Notes: generated by a model not told the origin, from the sequence alone. DNA of 64,000 bases from Sphingomonas sp. (GCF_019749955.1 NZ_JAIEPC010000016.1:62001-126000); one strand, 5' to 3'; shown: positions 25,768 through 34,934, counted from the stretch's first letter. Translations and numbers: made by a program.

Positions 25768-26724
25768 ATGCGACCTTTCGGGCTCCTGTTTGTCTCAATC
25801 CTGGTTTTTGCCAGTTCCTCGGCGCGTGCATCCGAGCATGATGCGCCGGCACGTGAACCAGCGAAAGATCCGCCGGCACGCGCACTACAGAATGATCTGC
25901 AAACTCAGTCCGGCAGCGAATTGTCGCTTTCGGCGAGCCATTATGCCTACGTAGAGCCTAATGTGAACCGAGTGGGCGGAAATGTGCGGTTTGAAGGCCC
26001 GAAAATCGGTGTAGATTATTCCCGCACCTTCAAATTTGATGAAAGAAGACACCTATTCTTTATTGCCAATTTGCGCGGTTTAGTAGGAGACGTTATTTAC
26101 ACGTCTCCGACTCAAACCGCCTTGGTTATGTCCGACCCTGCCGATCCATCGCGTTCCGTTGTGACAAGGTCCGTCGGCCCGGATGTTCAACAGTTCGGCG
26201 TAAGCGACTGGTATGTCGAAGGTCGGGCCCTGATTGGGAAGGACTTTGTCAAACGCGGGTGGGTGCTCTCGCCCTATGTCGGGGTTGGCTTCCGGCACCT
26301 CTCGAATCTCAAAGGCCAACGTCAGCAGGACTATCTCTACCTACCATTTGGCATTTCCGTACAGACATCGGCGCTGCTGAAGCGAAAAATTGAATTCAAA
26401 CTCGAAGCGGACGTTCTGCTGCAAGGCTGGCAGCAAACGCGCTTCTCACAGCTGCCGCCGTCGGGCACCTTTTTGAGCGCCACCGACGTGAAGTTCAATC
26501 AGCGGCTGGGAGGAGCGCTGCGGACAAGTGCCAAAGTCCATCTGGATCGGCGCTGGTCACTCGAACCCTATTTCATACATTGGGTCATCGACAGATCGTC
26601 GGTCGACACCTCCATCATACAGTTTACGAATACTGCGGGCCAGCCAGCCCAATTGAGTGCCGTTCTGGTCGAGCCGTTCAATTTTACCAATGAGTTTGGG
26701 GTTAAGCTTGGCCTTCGGTTTTGA
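25768..26724 (+). CDS. Outer-membrane beta-barrel protein, function unknown
   Basis: The 318-residue protein has a signal peptide (LLFVSILVFASSSARA). A barrel of alternating strands follows from about residue 45, such as LSLSASHYAYVEPNV, GWVLSPYVGVGFRHL, KIEFKLEADVLLQG and RWSLEPYFIHWVID. It ends EFGVKLGLRF, with the terminal Phe that marks substrates of the BAM complex. There is no TonB box or plug. It is divergent from the DUF2975/HTH operon and shares its palindromic operator, so the three may be co-regulated. Base composition is lower in GC than the surroundings. Confidence 0.8.
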   Translation: MRPFGLLFVSILVFASSSARASEHDAPAREPAKDPPARALQNDLQTQSGSELSLSASHYAYVEPNVNRVGGNVRFEGPKIGVDYSRTFKFDERRHLFFIANLRGLVGDVIYTSPTQTALVMSDPADPSRSVVTRSVGPDVQQFGVSDWYVEGRALIGKDFVKRGWVLSPYVGVGFRHLSNLKGQRQQDYLYLPFGISVQTSALLKRKIEFKLEADVLLQGWQQTRFSQLPPSGTFLSATDVKFNQRLGGALRTSAKVHLDRRWSLEPYFIHWVIDRSSVDTSIIQFTNTAGQPAQLSAVLVEPFNFTNEFGVKLGLRF

Positions 26725-26844
26725 TGGCGGCTTGCAAGCCGGGCGCGTTACGCCATTTAATTGATGGGGCAGATTGACCTGTCCTTTCCCCGGCAGAATC
26801 GTAAATTAGGTCAAATAATCTGAAAGCAGCCGGGACGCTAATGA

Positions 26845-26996
26845 CCTGCTCCCCCTTCCAAAGTAGGAAAACCTCTGCGACTCTCTCCCCGACTCGCTCT
26901 TTCGCATTGCTATCACCCCCGTCGCACCACTCGCGCGCGCAACCTCCAACCGGGGCACCCCCCCTAGGATGGTCGTAACCTTTGACACCTTTCGCC
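26845..26996 (-). repeat. Dispersed ~160-bp repeat, copy A
   Basis: Read on the minus strand it starts GCGAAAGGTGTCAAAGGTTA and ends with TCGCAGAGGTTTTCC and a purine-rich GGAAGGGGGAGCAGG. The copy at 47744-47907 shares both ends but differs in the middle. This copy starts 3 bases after the stop of the hydrolase-OsmC gene and runs in the same direction. Confidence 0.75.
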
Positions 26997-26998
26997 CC

Positions 26999-28201
26999 TC
27001 ACACCAGCCGCGTCTTGATTACCGGCGCGCTTTCCAGCGTGCGGTGGACCGGGCATTTGTCGGCGATGACGAGCATCCGCGTGCGCTGGGCTTCGGTCAG
27101 CGCACCCGCCAGCGTGATGTCGCGGCTCAGCACTTCGATTTTCGGGCGGCCCTCGCCGGTGCTCGCGCAATCCTCCGAATGGCAGCGGTCGTGGCGCAGC
27201 AGCACCGATACGCCCTCGAGCGGAATGCCCTCGCGTTCGGCGACGAGCTTGATTGTCATCGCGGTGCAGGTGCCGAGCGCCGACAGCAGCAAGTCATAAG
27301 GCGTCGGCCCCAGATCATTGCCGCCGACGCGCAGCGGCTCGTCGGCGAGGAAGCTGTGGCCTGATGAATCGACGATCGCCGTGAATTTGGCGTCGGTGGT
27401 GGTGACGCGGACATGGCCTTCGGGCGGCGCATCGACGGCCTGCGCGGGCGCGAGGAAGGGCTCGACCCAGGCGGCGATGATCGCGGCGGCATAGGCGGCA
27501 GGCGCGGGCTGGGTGAGCAAATGGTCGGCGGTGCCGAGCGAGACGAAGCTCTTCGGATGCTTGGCCGCGTCGAAGATCTTGCCGGCATTCTCGATGCCGA
27601 CGGTCGCGTCGGTCGCCGAATGGAGCACGAGCAGCGCGCGCTTGAGCTTCGCCAGCCGCCCGGCCTGGTCATGCCCCTCAACCGCGTCGAGGAAAGCGCT
27701 GGAGACTTCGAACGGCCGCCCGCCGATCGTCACTTCGGCCTGGCCCTGGCTGCGGACTTTCGCGACCTGATCGCCGAGCTGGTGGAGAACATGCGCGGGG
27801 TCGAACGGCGCGCCGATCGTGACGACGGCGGTGCATTCGGGAATCTCGCCAGCGGCGGCGATGACGGCCGCGCCGCCGAGCGAATGGCCAACGAGGATCG
27901 CGGGCGCGCCGACGGTACCGCGCAGATACGCGGCGGCGGCGACCAAGTCGGTGACGTTCGCCGCGAAATGGCTGTCGGCGAAGCGCCCTTCGGACTTGCC
28001 GAGCCCGGTGAAGTCGAAGGCGAGCGTGGCGATGCCATGTTCGGCCAGCGCCATGCTGATCCGCCGCGCGCCGTGGCTGTTGGCGGTGCAGGTGAAGCAA
28101 TGCGCGAACAGCGCGACGGCGCGCACGCGGCCCGGCGGCATCTCGAGCCGCCCGACAAGGCGGTGACCATTGGCGTTGGTGAAATCGACGTCGCGGCGCA
28201 T
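26999..28201 (-). CDS. Bifunctional alpha/beta hydrolase / OsmC fusion protein
   Basis: The 400-residue protein joins two domains. Residues 1-250 form an alpha/beta hydrolase with oxyanion loop FAHCFTCTANSHGARR, nucleophile elbow VGHSLGGAAV and DHLLTQP with the catalytic His. Residues 265-400 form an OsmC/Ohr-type peroxidase-like domain with LSALGTCTAMTIKLVAEREG and a second Cys in SEDCASTGEGRPKIE. OsmC proteins use Cys thiols to reduce organic hydroperoxides. The fusion is a recognised family; its combined substrate is not established. ATG 28201 follows GCAGGAGGCAGGCCCC, a good ribosome binding site. Confidence 0.92.
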   Translation of the reverse strand: MRRDVDFTNANGHRLVGRLEMPPGRVRAVALFAHCFTCTANSHGARRISMALAEHGIATLAFDFTGLGKSEGRFADSHFAANVTDLVAAAAYLRGTVGAPAILVGHSLGGAAVIAAAGEIPECTAVVTIGAPFDPAHVLHQLGDQVAKVRSQGQAEVTIGGRPFEVSSAFLDAVEGHDQAGRLAKLKRALLVLHSATDATVGIENAGKIFDAAKHPKSFVSLGTADHLLTQPAPAAYAAAIIAAWVEPFLAPAQAVDAPPEGHVRVTTTDAKFTAIVDSSGHSFLADEPLRVGGNDLGPTPYDLLLSALGTCTAMTIKLVAEREGIPLEGVSVLLRHDRCHSEDCASTGEGRPKIEVLSRDITLAGALTEAQRTRMLVIADKCPVHRTLESAPVIKTRLV

Positions 28202-28280
28202 GGGGCCTGCCTCCTGCTGTTATCGTGCTTGGCTTAGCAGGTGGCAGCGGCGAGGCATATGGCGCCGCGCATCCGATCCG

Positions 28281-29102
28281 TCAGGCGGCGACGCGCAGCC
28301 ACAGCGCGCTCGCGTCGTCGGATCGCTTGAAGCGCGGGAAGCGCGTGCAGGCGGCGTCGCCCGCCTCGATCGCGCGCAGCTCGAAGGCGAGCTCGACGAG
28401 GCCCCGTGTGGCGAGGCTCGCCATCAGCTCCTCGGCATCGAGCGCGGCATAACTGTCGACCAGCGCGGCGAATCCGTCGCTCATCAGCAGCACGTCGTCG
28501 CCGGGCGCTGCGGGCACCACCGCGAGGCCGAGGTCCTCACGCGCCAGCGGCTCGACGCCGAGCACATGGCGTGGCAGCCGCGCCCGCGATTGGCGCAGCA
28601 TCGCGGTGATCTCGGCGGGACGCTGTTTGGCGCCGAGCCCATGGCCAGCGAAGCGGGCGGCGCTCGCAGCTTCGGGGTCGCGGTCGACGCGCGGGCCGAT
28701 GCGGGCCACCTCTTCGCCGCGCCGGATCAGCGCGGTGCAATCGGCGGCCCAGGCGAGCTCGATGCCATGCGGCCCTGCGCGCGCAGCGAGGAAGGCGGCG
28801 GAAGGCAGCTCCCACCGCCCCAGCGCGTCACGCTGCTGCGCGGCGGCATAGCGGCGCTGAACCTGTGCGAAGACGTGTGCGCAGATCGCGTCGATCGATC
28901 CGTCGTCGACCTGCGCGAAGGCGGTGTTCGCAGCATCGGCGATCCACGCCGCGCCCCCTTGTGTGCCGACCAGCCCGGGCGGGCCAAGATCGGTCGCACC
29001 GTCGATCACCCAGGCGAGCCGCCCGGTGCCGCCGATGCGGTCATCATTGGGGGTGTGGGCATCGCCCGCAATGCTGAGCGACTGGAGGAGATCGAAGCGC
29101 AT
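28281..29102 (-). CDS. PP2C-like protein phosphatase
   Basis: The product, about 273 residues, has PP2C metal-site motifs: NDDRIGGTGRLAWVIDGATD near the N-terminus (Asp-Gly pair), DDVLLMSDGFAALVD near residue 200 and SDDASALWL at the C-terminus. The canonical motifs are present but the protein is minimal. No kinase partner is adjacent. I start it at ATG 29102 (MRFDLLQ); a TTG two codons upstream is possible. It follows the bkd E2 gene by 55 bases on the same strand, so transcription with the dehydrogenase operon is possible, and a regulatory link to E1 phosphorylation is only speculation. Confidence 0.78.
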   Translation of the reverse strand: MRFDLLQSLSIAGDAHTPNDDRIGGTGRLAWVIDGATDLGPPGLVGTQGGAAWIADAANTAFAQVDDGSIDAICAHVFAQVQRRYAAAQQRDALGRWELPSAAFLAARAGPHGIELAWAADCTALIRRGEEVARIGPRVDRDPEAASAARFAGHGLGAKQRPAEITAMLRQSRARLPRHVLGVEPLAREDLGLAVVPAAPGDDVLLMSDGFAALVDSYAALDAEELMASLATRGLVELAFELRAIEAGDAACTRFPRFKRSDDASALWLRVAA

Positions 29103-29157
29103 CTCCAATGTTTAGCGCATCCGTGTGACGGATTGGGGATGCGCGCGCCGCAATCCG

Positions 29158-30429
29158 TCAATCCGCGAACAGCAGCACCGGCGTTTCGAGCAGCTTCTTG
29201 AGCGCCTGGACAAAGCTTGCCGCGTCCCAGCCGTCGACGACGCGGTGGTCGCAGCTGATCGACAGATTCATCAGCTTGGCGCGGACAATGTCGTCGCCCA
29301 CAAAGACGGGACGTTCGACGATCTTGTTGGGGCCGATAATCGCGACTTCGGGGCGGTTGATGACCGGCGTCGTCGCAATGCCGCCGAGCGGCCCGAGCGA
29401 GGTGACGGTGAGCGTCGAGCCGCTCAGTTCGGCTGACGTCGCCTTGCCGCTCCGCGCAGCTTCGGCAAGGCGCCCGATTTCGCTCGCGAGCTGCCAGACG
29501 TTGCGATCCTGCGCATCGCGGATGACGGGGACCATCAACCCGGCTTCGGTCTGCGTCGCCATGCCGAGATGGACCGCGCCGTGGCGGGTCACCACGCCCG
29601 CTTCATCGTCATAGCGCGCGTTGATCATCGGGAAGTCGGGGATCGCGCGGCAGATGGCGACGATCATCAGCGGCAGCATCGTGAGCTTGGGGCGGCCACC
29701 GCGATTATTGTTGAGATCGGCGCGCACGCGCTCGAGCTCGGTCACATCGATTTCGTCGACATAAGTGAAGTGCGGGATCGCGCGTTTTGACGCGGCCATG
29801 TTTTCGGCAATGCGGCGGCGCATGCCGATGACTTTCACCGGCTGATCGGCGCGCGCGCGGCTCGCGTGCGGCGGGTGGTAGCCTTCGCCACTGCCGTAGC
29901 GGAGGTACGCATCGAGATCGGCGTGACGGACGCGGTCGCCGTCGGTCTTCACCTGACCCAAGTCGATGCCGAGATCGGCGGCGCGGGCACGCACGGCGGG
30001 GGAGGCGAGGACGGCGTTCCCCTTCTCGCTTGGGGAAGAGTGCAGGGGTGGTGACTCGGGTTCCTCCACCTCCGGAGTCTCGGCTTCATCTTGCGCGGTG
30101 ACTTCTTCTTGCGCCGCGCTTGCCGGCACCATCTTCAGCTCGGTCTCGACGGGCCCAATAGCTGCCGCTTCCTCGGCAGAGAAATCGCCGTCGGTCTCGA
30201 TCACTACCAGCATCGCGCCGATTGCGATCTGATCGCCGACTTCGCCCGCGAGCTCGATCACTTTGCCCGAAACCGGCGATTCCATTTCGACGGTCGCCTT
30301 GTCGGTCATCATGTCGGCAATCTGCTGATCCTCAGCGACATGGTCGCCGACGGCAACGTGCCACGTCACGATCTCGGCTTCCGAAATGCCTTCGCCGATG
30401 TCGGGGAGCTTGAAGGTAAAGCGGGCCAT
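29158..30429 (-). CDS. bkdB: Branched-chain 2-oxoacid dehydrogenase E2 (dihydrolipoyl acyltransferase)
   Basis: E2 carries the lipoyl arm and transfers the acyl group to CoA. The 423-residue protein has one lipoyl domain (residues 1-80, lipoyl-Lys in MTDKATVEMESPVSG). A Glu/Pro-rich linker and the E1/E3-binding domain (AVRARAADLGIDL) follow. The catalytic domain is at about 195-423, with SCDHRVVDGWDAASFVQ holding the catalytic His and Asp. ATG 30429 overlaps the E1-beta stop (TAATG). Order E1-alpha, E1-beta, E2 is the usual bkd order; E3 is not in this window. Confidence 0.93.
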   Translation of the reverse strand: MARFTFKLPDIGEGISEAEIVTWHVAVGDHVAEDQQIADMMTDKATVEMESPVSGKVIELAGEVGDQIAIGAMLVVIETDGDFSAEEAAAIGPVETELKMVPASAAQEEVTAQDEAETPEVEEPESPPLHSSPSEKGNAVLASPAVRARAADLGIDLGQVKTDGDRVRHADLDAYLRYGSGEGYHPPHASRARADQPVKVIGMRRRIAENMAASKRAIPHFTYVDEIDVTELERVRADLNNNRGGRPKLTMLPLMIVAICRAIPDFPMINARYDDEAGVVTRHGAVHLGMATQTEAGLMVPVIRDAQDRNVWQLASEIGRLAEAARSGKATSAELSGSTLTVTSLGPLGGIATTPVINRPEVAIIGPNKIVERPVFVGDDIVRAKLMNLSISCDHRVVDGWDAASFVQALKKLLETPVLLFAD

Positions 30430-31475
30430 TATGCGTCCTTCATGATCTTCTTGAGCGCTTCGCCGATGCGGACGGGTCCTGGGAAATAGGCCCATTCAAG
30501 GCTGTGCGGATAGGGTGTGTCAAAGCCGGTGACGCGTTCGATCGGTGCCTCGAGGTGGTAGAAGCAGCGTTCCTGCACCAGTGCCGACAATTCCGCGCCG
30601 AAGCCGCCGGTGCGGGTGGCTTCGTGGACGATCATGCAGCGGCCGGTTTTCTTCACCGATACCTCGATCGCGTCGATATCGAGCGGCACGAGCGTGCGCA
30701 GATCGATGATTTCCGCGTCGACCCCGGCCTCTGCCACCACTGCCTCGCACACATGAACCATCGTGCCGTAAGCGAGGATCGTCAGCGCCTCGCCCGCGCG
30801 CGCGATCCGCGCCTTGCCCAGATCGATCCGGTAGTAACCGGTCGGCACATCGCCCGCCGGATGCTGCGACCAATTCTGCGCGGGGCGATCCCAATAGCCG
30901 TTGAACGGGCCGTTATAGAGCCGCTTGGGCTCGAAAAAGAGCACGGGGTCATTGTCTTCGATCGCCGCGATCAGCAGCCCCTTGGCGTCATAGGGCGTCG
31001 CGGGAATGACGGTCTTGACGCCGCAGACATGGGTGAAGATGCCCTCGGGGCTCTGGCTATGCGTCTGCCCGCCGAAGATGCCGCCGCCGAAGGGCGAGCG
31101 CACCGTGATCGGCGCGGTAAACTCGCCCCCCGAACGGTAGCGCAACCGCGCGGCTTCGGACACCAATTGGTCGAGCGCGGGATAAATGTAATCGGCGAAC
31201 TGGATCTCGGGCACCGGGCGCAAGCCGTAAGCGCCCATGCCGATTGCGACCCCGATGATGCCGCATTCGGTGATCGGCGTGTCGAACGCGCGGGTCTTGC
31301 CGTATTTCGCCTGCAAGCCTGCGGTCGCGCGGAACACGCCGCCGAAATAGCCGACGTCTTCGCCCATCACGATGACGTTTGGGTCGCGGCCCATCATCAC
31401 GTCCATCGCGCTGTTGATCGCCTGGATCATGTTCATGCGGGTGGTGTCGCCGGAGGGCGCGAGGGTGTCGCTCAT
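30429..31475 (-). CDS. bkdA2: Branched-chain 2-oxoacid dehydrogenase E1 beta subunit
   Basis: This 348-residue protein is the transketolase-like beta subunit. It has MNMIQAINSAMDVMMGRDPNVIVMGEDVG, then FDTPITECGIIGVAIGMG and a C-terminal DLRTLVPLDIDAIEVSVKKTGRCMIVHEATR. These are standard E1-beta blocks contacting the thiamine cofactor and subunit interface. The start is ATG 31475, which overlaps the TGA of E1-alpha; the in-frame extension further upstream lies entirely inside the E1-alpha gene and has no support. It works with E1-alpha to decarboxylate keto acids from Val, Leu and Ile. Confidence 0.94.
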   Translation of the reverse strand: MSDTLAPSGDTTRMNMIQAINSAMDVMMGRDPNVIVMGEDVGYFGGVFRATAGLQAKYGKTRAFDTPITECGIIGVAIGMGAYGLRPVPEIQFADYIYPALDQLVSEAARLRYRSGGEFTAPITVRSPFGGGIFGGQTHSQSPEGIFTHVCGVKTVIPATPYDAKGLLIAAIEDNDPVLFFEPKRLYNGPFNGYWDRPAQNWSQHPAGDVPTGYYRIDLGKARIARAGEALTILAYGTMVHVCEAVVAEAGVDAEIIDLRTLVPLDIDAIEVSVKKTGRCMIVHEATRTGGFGAELSALVQERCFYHLEAPIERVTGFDTPYPHSLEWAYFPGPVRIGEALKKIMKDA

Positions 31476-32758
31476 TTCTGCGCCCATGGCCGGCCGCTCG
31501 CGGTTTCTTCGGCGATCATTTGCGCCTGTTGTTCCTTCAAATGCCAGGGCAGTTCCTCGAACACGCCCTCGAACAAGGTGTCGAACGGCTGGTGGAGGCC
31601 GTGGCCGAGGATGCCGTTCTTCTCGGCTTCCTTCTGCGCGGCTTTCACCGCTTCGGCGAGTTCGAGGTCCTGCGCGGCGTGGCGTTCCTCGTCCCATTCG
31701 CGCAAGCCGATGAGGTGATCCTTGAGCCGCTTGATCGGGTCGCCGAGCGGCCATGCGGTCGGCTCGCCCGCCGAGCGATAGGCGCCGGGATCGTCCGACG
31801 TCGAATGGCCTTCGGCGCGATAAGTGAACAGCTCGATCAAGGTCGGTCCGGCATTGGTGCGCGCGCGCTCGGCGGCCCAGGCCGTCGCCGCATAGACCGC
31901 GAGCGCATCATTACCGTCGACCCGCAGCCCCGCGATCCCATAGCCGACCGCACGCGCCGCGAAAGTCGTCGATTCGGCGCCGGCAAAGCCCGAGAAGCTC
32001 GAAATCGCCCATTGGTTGTTGACGATGTTCAGGATCACCGGCGCGCGGTAAACGCTCGCAAAGGTGCAGGCCGAGTGGAAATCGCCTTCCGCCGTCGATC
32101 CTTCGCCGCACCAGGTCGCGGCGATCCGCGTGTCACCCTTCGCCGCGCTCGCCATCGCCCAGCCGACGGCTTGCGGATATTGCGTCGTCAGATTGCCCGA
32201 GATCGAAAAGAAGCCACACTCTTTCACCGAGTACATGATCGGCAATTGCTTGCCTTGCAGCCGGTCGCCCTTGTTCGAATAAATCTGGTTCATCATGTCG
32301 ACCAGCGACCAGTCGCGCGCGATCAACAGCCCCTGCTGGCGGTAGGAAGGGAAACACATGTCGTCACGGTCGAGCGCATAGGCGGCGGCAACCGCGACGG
32401 CTTCTTCGCCAGTACACTTCATGTAGAAGCTGGTCTTGCCCTGCCGCTGGGCGCGGAACATGCGCTCGTCGAACGCGCGGACCAGCGCCATGCTGCGCAG
32501 CATACGGCGCAGCATATCGGGCGAAAGCTTGGGGTCCCAAGGACCAACCGCGCGGTCCTCTTCATCGAGAACGCGGACCAGCGAATAGGCGAGATCGGTG
32601 AAGCTCGATGGGTGCGCATCGGTTTCTGGGCGCGCCGCAGCGCCCGCCGAGGGCACCGCGACTTCGGCGAAATCGACCGCGTCGCCGGGGCGGAAACGCG
32701 GCTCGGGGACATGCAGGGTCAGCGGCGGCAAATTGGCGCGCAAGTGATCGCCGGCCAT
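31472..32758 (-). CDS. bkdA1: Branched-chain 2-oxoacid dehydrogenase E1 alpha subunit
   Basis: The 428-residue length and sequence fit BCKDH E1-alpha rather than the shorter pyruvate dehydrogenase form. The thiamine diphosphate motif is at GEGSTAEGDFHSACTFASVYRAPVILNIVNN (G-E-G-S start, N-N end). FYMKCTGEEAVAVAAAYAL, CFPSYRQQG, and the loop YRAEGHSTSDDPGAYR, with the Ser/His site that is phosphorylated in mitochondrial homologues, are all present. It starts the bkd operon (ATG 32758). A preceding GGAGAAGAT serves as ribosome binding site. Confidence 0.95.
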   Translation of the reverse strand: MAGDHLRANLPPLTLHVPEPRFRPGDAVDFAEVAVPSAGAAARPETDAHPSSFTDLAYSLVRVLDEEDRAVGPWDPKLSPDMLRRMLRSMALVRAFDERMFRAQRQGKTSFYMKCTGEEAVAVAAAYALDRDDMCFPSYRQQGLLIARDWSLVDMMNQIYSNKGDRLQGKQLPIMYSVKECGFFSISGNLTTQYPQAVGWAMASAAKGDTRIAATWCGEGSTAEGDFHSACTFASVYRAPVILNIVNNQWAISSFSGFAGAESTTFAARAVGYGIAGLRVDGNDALAVYAATAWAAERARTNAGPTLIELFTYRAEGHSTSDDPGAYRSAGEPTAWPLGDPIKRLKDHLIGLREWDEERHAAQDLELAEAVKAAQKEAEKNGILGHGLHQPFDTLFEGVFEELPWHLKEQQAQMIAEETASGRPWAQK

Positions 32759-32848
32759 ATCTTCTCCCGAGTGAGTCGCTCAGGCTTCGCGAGCCCTGAT
32801 CAGGCTTTGCGCACTTTGTTATAAAATTTCAACGGCAATGTTGAAGCG

Positions 32849-33754
32849 TCAGCGCCCGCCGAACGCTTCAAGCGCCGCGCGCGCAATCGGCTCGCCCCAT
32901 TCCTGCACGAAATGGCCGCCGCCCGCGATCATCATCGGCTCGGGGCAGCCTTTGATTTGCTTGCGCAAGACAGCCATCTGCGGCGGGCCAAGCACCGGAT
33001 CGGCATCGCCGACGGCCATGAAGCTCGCGCCGTTCCATTCGGTCGACCACCACGCGCTGGCGGCGCGGCCATAATCGGCACCGGCCATATCGGGTTCGAT
33101 CGGGACCAGCGCCGGGAAGATCTGCGCGCCGGCCTTGTAGCTTGCGTCGGGATAGGGCGCGTCATAGGCGGCGATCTCCTCGGGCGTCAGATGCGGGGTG
33201 CCGCGCGCGATCAGCGCGCCGATCGGCAGATCGGGCGTCGACAGCGCATAATTCTTCCACGCCATGAAGCCGGGGCCTGCTGGCTGGCCGGTGCCGATGG
33301 CGGTATTCATCACGATCAGCCGATCGAGCCGCGCGGCAAATTCAGCCGCGATCGGCAGGGTCAGGCCAATCAGCCCGCCCCAATCCTGCACCACGAGCGT
33401 GATGTGCTGAAGGTCAAGCCGCTCGACCAGCGCGAGCAGATAATTGCGGTGAAAGTCGAAGCTGTAATCGCTCTGATTGACGGGCTTGTCCGAGCGCCCG
33501 AACCCGAAGAAATCGGGGGCGACCACGCGCGCGCCGCTTCCGAGGAACACCGGGATCATCCGGCGGTAGAGATAGCTCCAGCTCGGCTCGCCGTGCAGGC
33601 AGAGGAATGTCCGATCGGCATCCTGCGGGCCTTCATCGATATAGGCGGCGCGCAGCCCCTCATAGCCGGGCAGGTCGTCGACATAATGCGGCGCCCAGGG
33701 AAAGCCGGGGAGGTTGGCAAAACGGTCATCGGGCGTGCGCTTGGCGTCGAGCAT
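32849..33754 (-). CDS. Haloalkane dehalogenase (HLD-I, DhlA-like)
   Basis: Haloalkane dehalogenases hydrolyse carbon-halogen bonds through an Asp nucleophile. From ATG 33754 (GAGGA 6 bases upstream) the protein has 301 residues. The nucleophile and first halide-binding Trp are D124 and W125 in VVQDWGG, the same numbers as Xanthobacter DhlA. The oxyanion strand is LHGEPSWSYLYR. W166 in the cap can be the second halide contact, D252 in GDADPVLGP the acid and H281 in GGGHFVQEWG the base. This matches subfamily HLD-I. Whether natural halogenated substrates are used is unknown. An in-frame ATG-like extension of 10 codons is not needed. Confidence 0.87.
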   Translation of the reverse strand: MLDAKRTPDDRFANLPGFPWAPHYVDDLPGYEGLRAAYIDEGPQDADRTFLCLHGEPSWSYLYRRMIPVFLGSGARVVAPDFFGFGRSDKPVNQSDYSFDFHRNYLLALVERLDLQHITLVVQDWGGLIGLTLPIAAEFAARLDRLIVMNTAIGTGQPAGPGFMAWKNYALSTPDLPIGALIARGTPHLTPEEIAAYDAPYPDASYKAGAQIFPALVPIEPDMAGADYGRAASAWWSTEWNGASFMAVGDADPVLGPPQMAVLRKQIKGCPEPMMIAGGGHFVQEWGEPIARAALEAFGGR

Positions 33755-33822
33755 GGGGGGTCCTCGATTCGGCTCTAATGGCACGCCTTATGTCACAATG
33801 CGCGAAGGGCGCGCAATCGCGT

Positions 33823-34830
33823 TCAGGCCGCCTCGATCGTCTGTTCGATCACACCGAAGATCGGGTGGTGCTTGTCGTCCTCGGCCCAGATGCGGACGGT
33901 GTCGCCCGCCTTGAGGAACGGCGTCACCGCCGCACCGGCGCGGATCGTCTCGACCGTGCGCACTTCGGCCAGACAGGCATAGCCGACGCCGCCCTCGGCA
34001 ATCGGTTTGCCCGGCCCGCCGTCGGCATCGCGGTTCGATACGGTGCCCGAGCCGACGATCGTGCCAGCGCCCAGCGCGCGCGTCTTGGCAGCATGCGCGA
34101 TCAGCGTGCCGAAATCGAAGGTCATGTCGACACCCGCCTCGACTCGGCCAAGTGGCTTGCCGTTCAAGTCGATCATCAACTTGCGGTGAAGCTTGCCGTC
34201 GGCCCACCAGGTGCCGAGTGCATCAGGTGTCACGAACACGGGCGAGAAGGCGCTCGCCGGTTTGGACTGGAAGAAGCCGAACCCCTTGGCGAGTTCGCCG
34301 GGGATGAGGTTGCGCAAGCTCACATCGTTGGTCAGCCCGACCAGCCGCACCGCCGCCAGTGCCTCGTCGCGGGTCGCGCCCATCGGGACGTCGCCCGTGA
34401 CGGCCACGACTTCGGCCTCGAGATCGCAGCCCCAAGCTTCATCCTTGAGCGGGATCGCATCCCGCGGGCCGAGGAAACCGTCCGACCCGCCCTGATACAT
34501 CAAGGGATCATGCCAGAAGGTTTCCGGCATTTCGGCGCCGCGTGCCTGCCGCACCAGCGCGACATGGTTCACATAGGCCGAGCCATCGGCCCATTGGTAC
34601 GCGCGGGGCAGCGGGGCGGCGGCATCATGTTCGTGGAACCGCCGCATCGGGATCATCTCGTGCTGCAAATCGGTATGCAGATTGCGCAGATCGGGCAGCA
34701 GCCTGTCCCAATCGTCGAGCGCGGCTTGCAACGTCGGCGCGATATGCGTCGCGTCGGCGCACCAGGCGAGATCGTTCGACACGACGACGAGCTTTCCATC
34801 ACGCCCGTGCTTGAGGCTGGCCAATTTCAT
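33823..34830 (-). CDS. Fumarylacetoacetate hydrolase family protein
   Basis: The 335-residue enzyme belongs to the FAA hydrolase superfamily, which cleaves 1,3-diketone acids with a divalent metal. The N-terminal SH3-like part contains CADATHIAPTLQAALDDW. The catalytic part has FWHDPLMYQGGSDGFLGP, the metal-ligand block DEAWGCDLEAEVVAVTGD, and GLTNDVSLRN. The C-terminus carries GTIVGSGTVSNRDADGG. Fumarylacetoacetase of tyrosine breakdown is a plausible identity because of its length, but no hmg or maiA gene is here. ATG 34830 has GAGAGGA 7 bases upstream. Confidence 0.87.
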   Translation of the reverse strand: MKLASLKHGRDGKLVVVSNDLAWCADATHIAPTLQAALDDWDRLLPDLRNLHTDLQHEMIPMRRFHEHDAAAPLPRAYQWADGSAYVNHVALVRQARGAEMPETFWHDPLMYQGGSDGFLGPRDAIPLKDEAWGCDLEAEVVAVTGDVPMGATRDEALAAVRLVGLTNDVSLRNLIPGELAKGFGFFQSKPASAFSPVFVTPDALGTWWADGKLHRKLMIDLNGKPLGRVEAGVDMTFDFGTLIAHAAKTRALGAGTIVGSGTVSNRDADGGPGKPIAEGGVGYACLAEVRTVETIRAGAAVTPFLKAGDTVRIWAEDDKHHPIFGVIEQTIEAA

Positions 34831-34845
34831 CGAAAAATCCTCTCG

Positions 34846-34934
34846 CCGTTTTGCCCTGAGCTGGTCGAAGGGCTGTTCTATCTTGCCCCGGCTTAGAAGG
34901 AAGAGCGGTGCTTCGACAAGCTCAGCACGAACGG
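34846..34934. repeat. ~90-bp palindromic intergenic repeat, copy 4
   Basis: The left arm CCGTTTTGCCCTGAGCTGGTC is slightly decayed; the right arm is the usual AGCTCAGCACGAACGG. It sits 16 bases before the start codon of the FAA hydrolase gene, so it lies within or next to that gene's leader. Confidence 0.8.

Noticed and set aside
30429-31754. N-terminal extension of the E1-beta gene to 31754
   Set aside because: The extra 93 codons lie inside E1-alpha in another frame and are Arg-rich; ATG 31475 has the standard ATGA overlap and matches family length.
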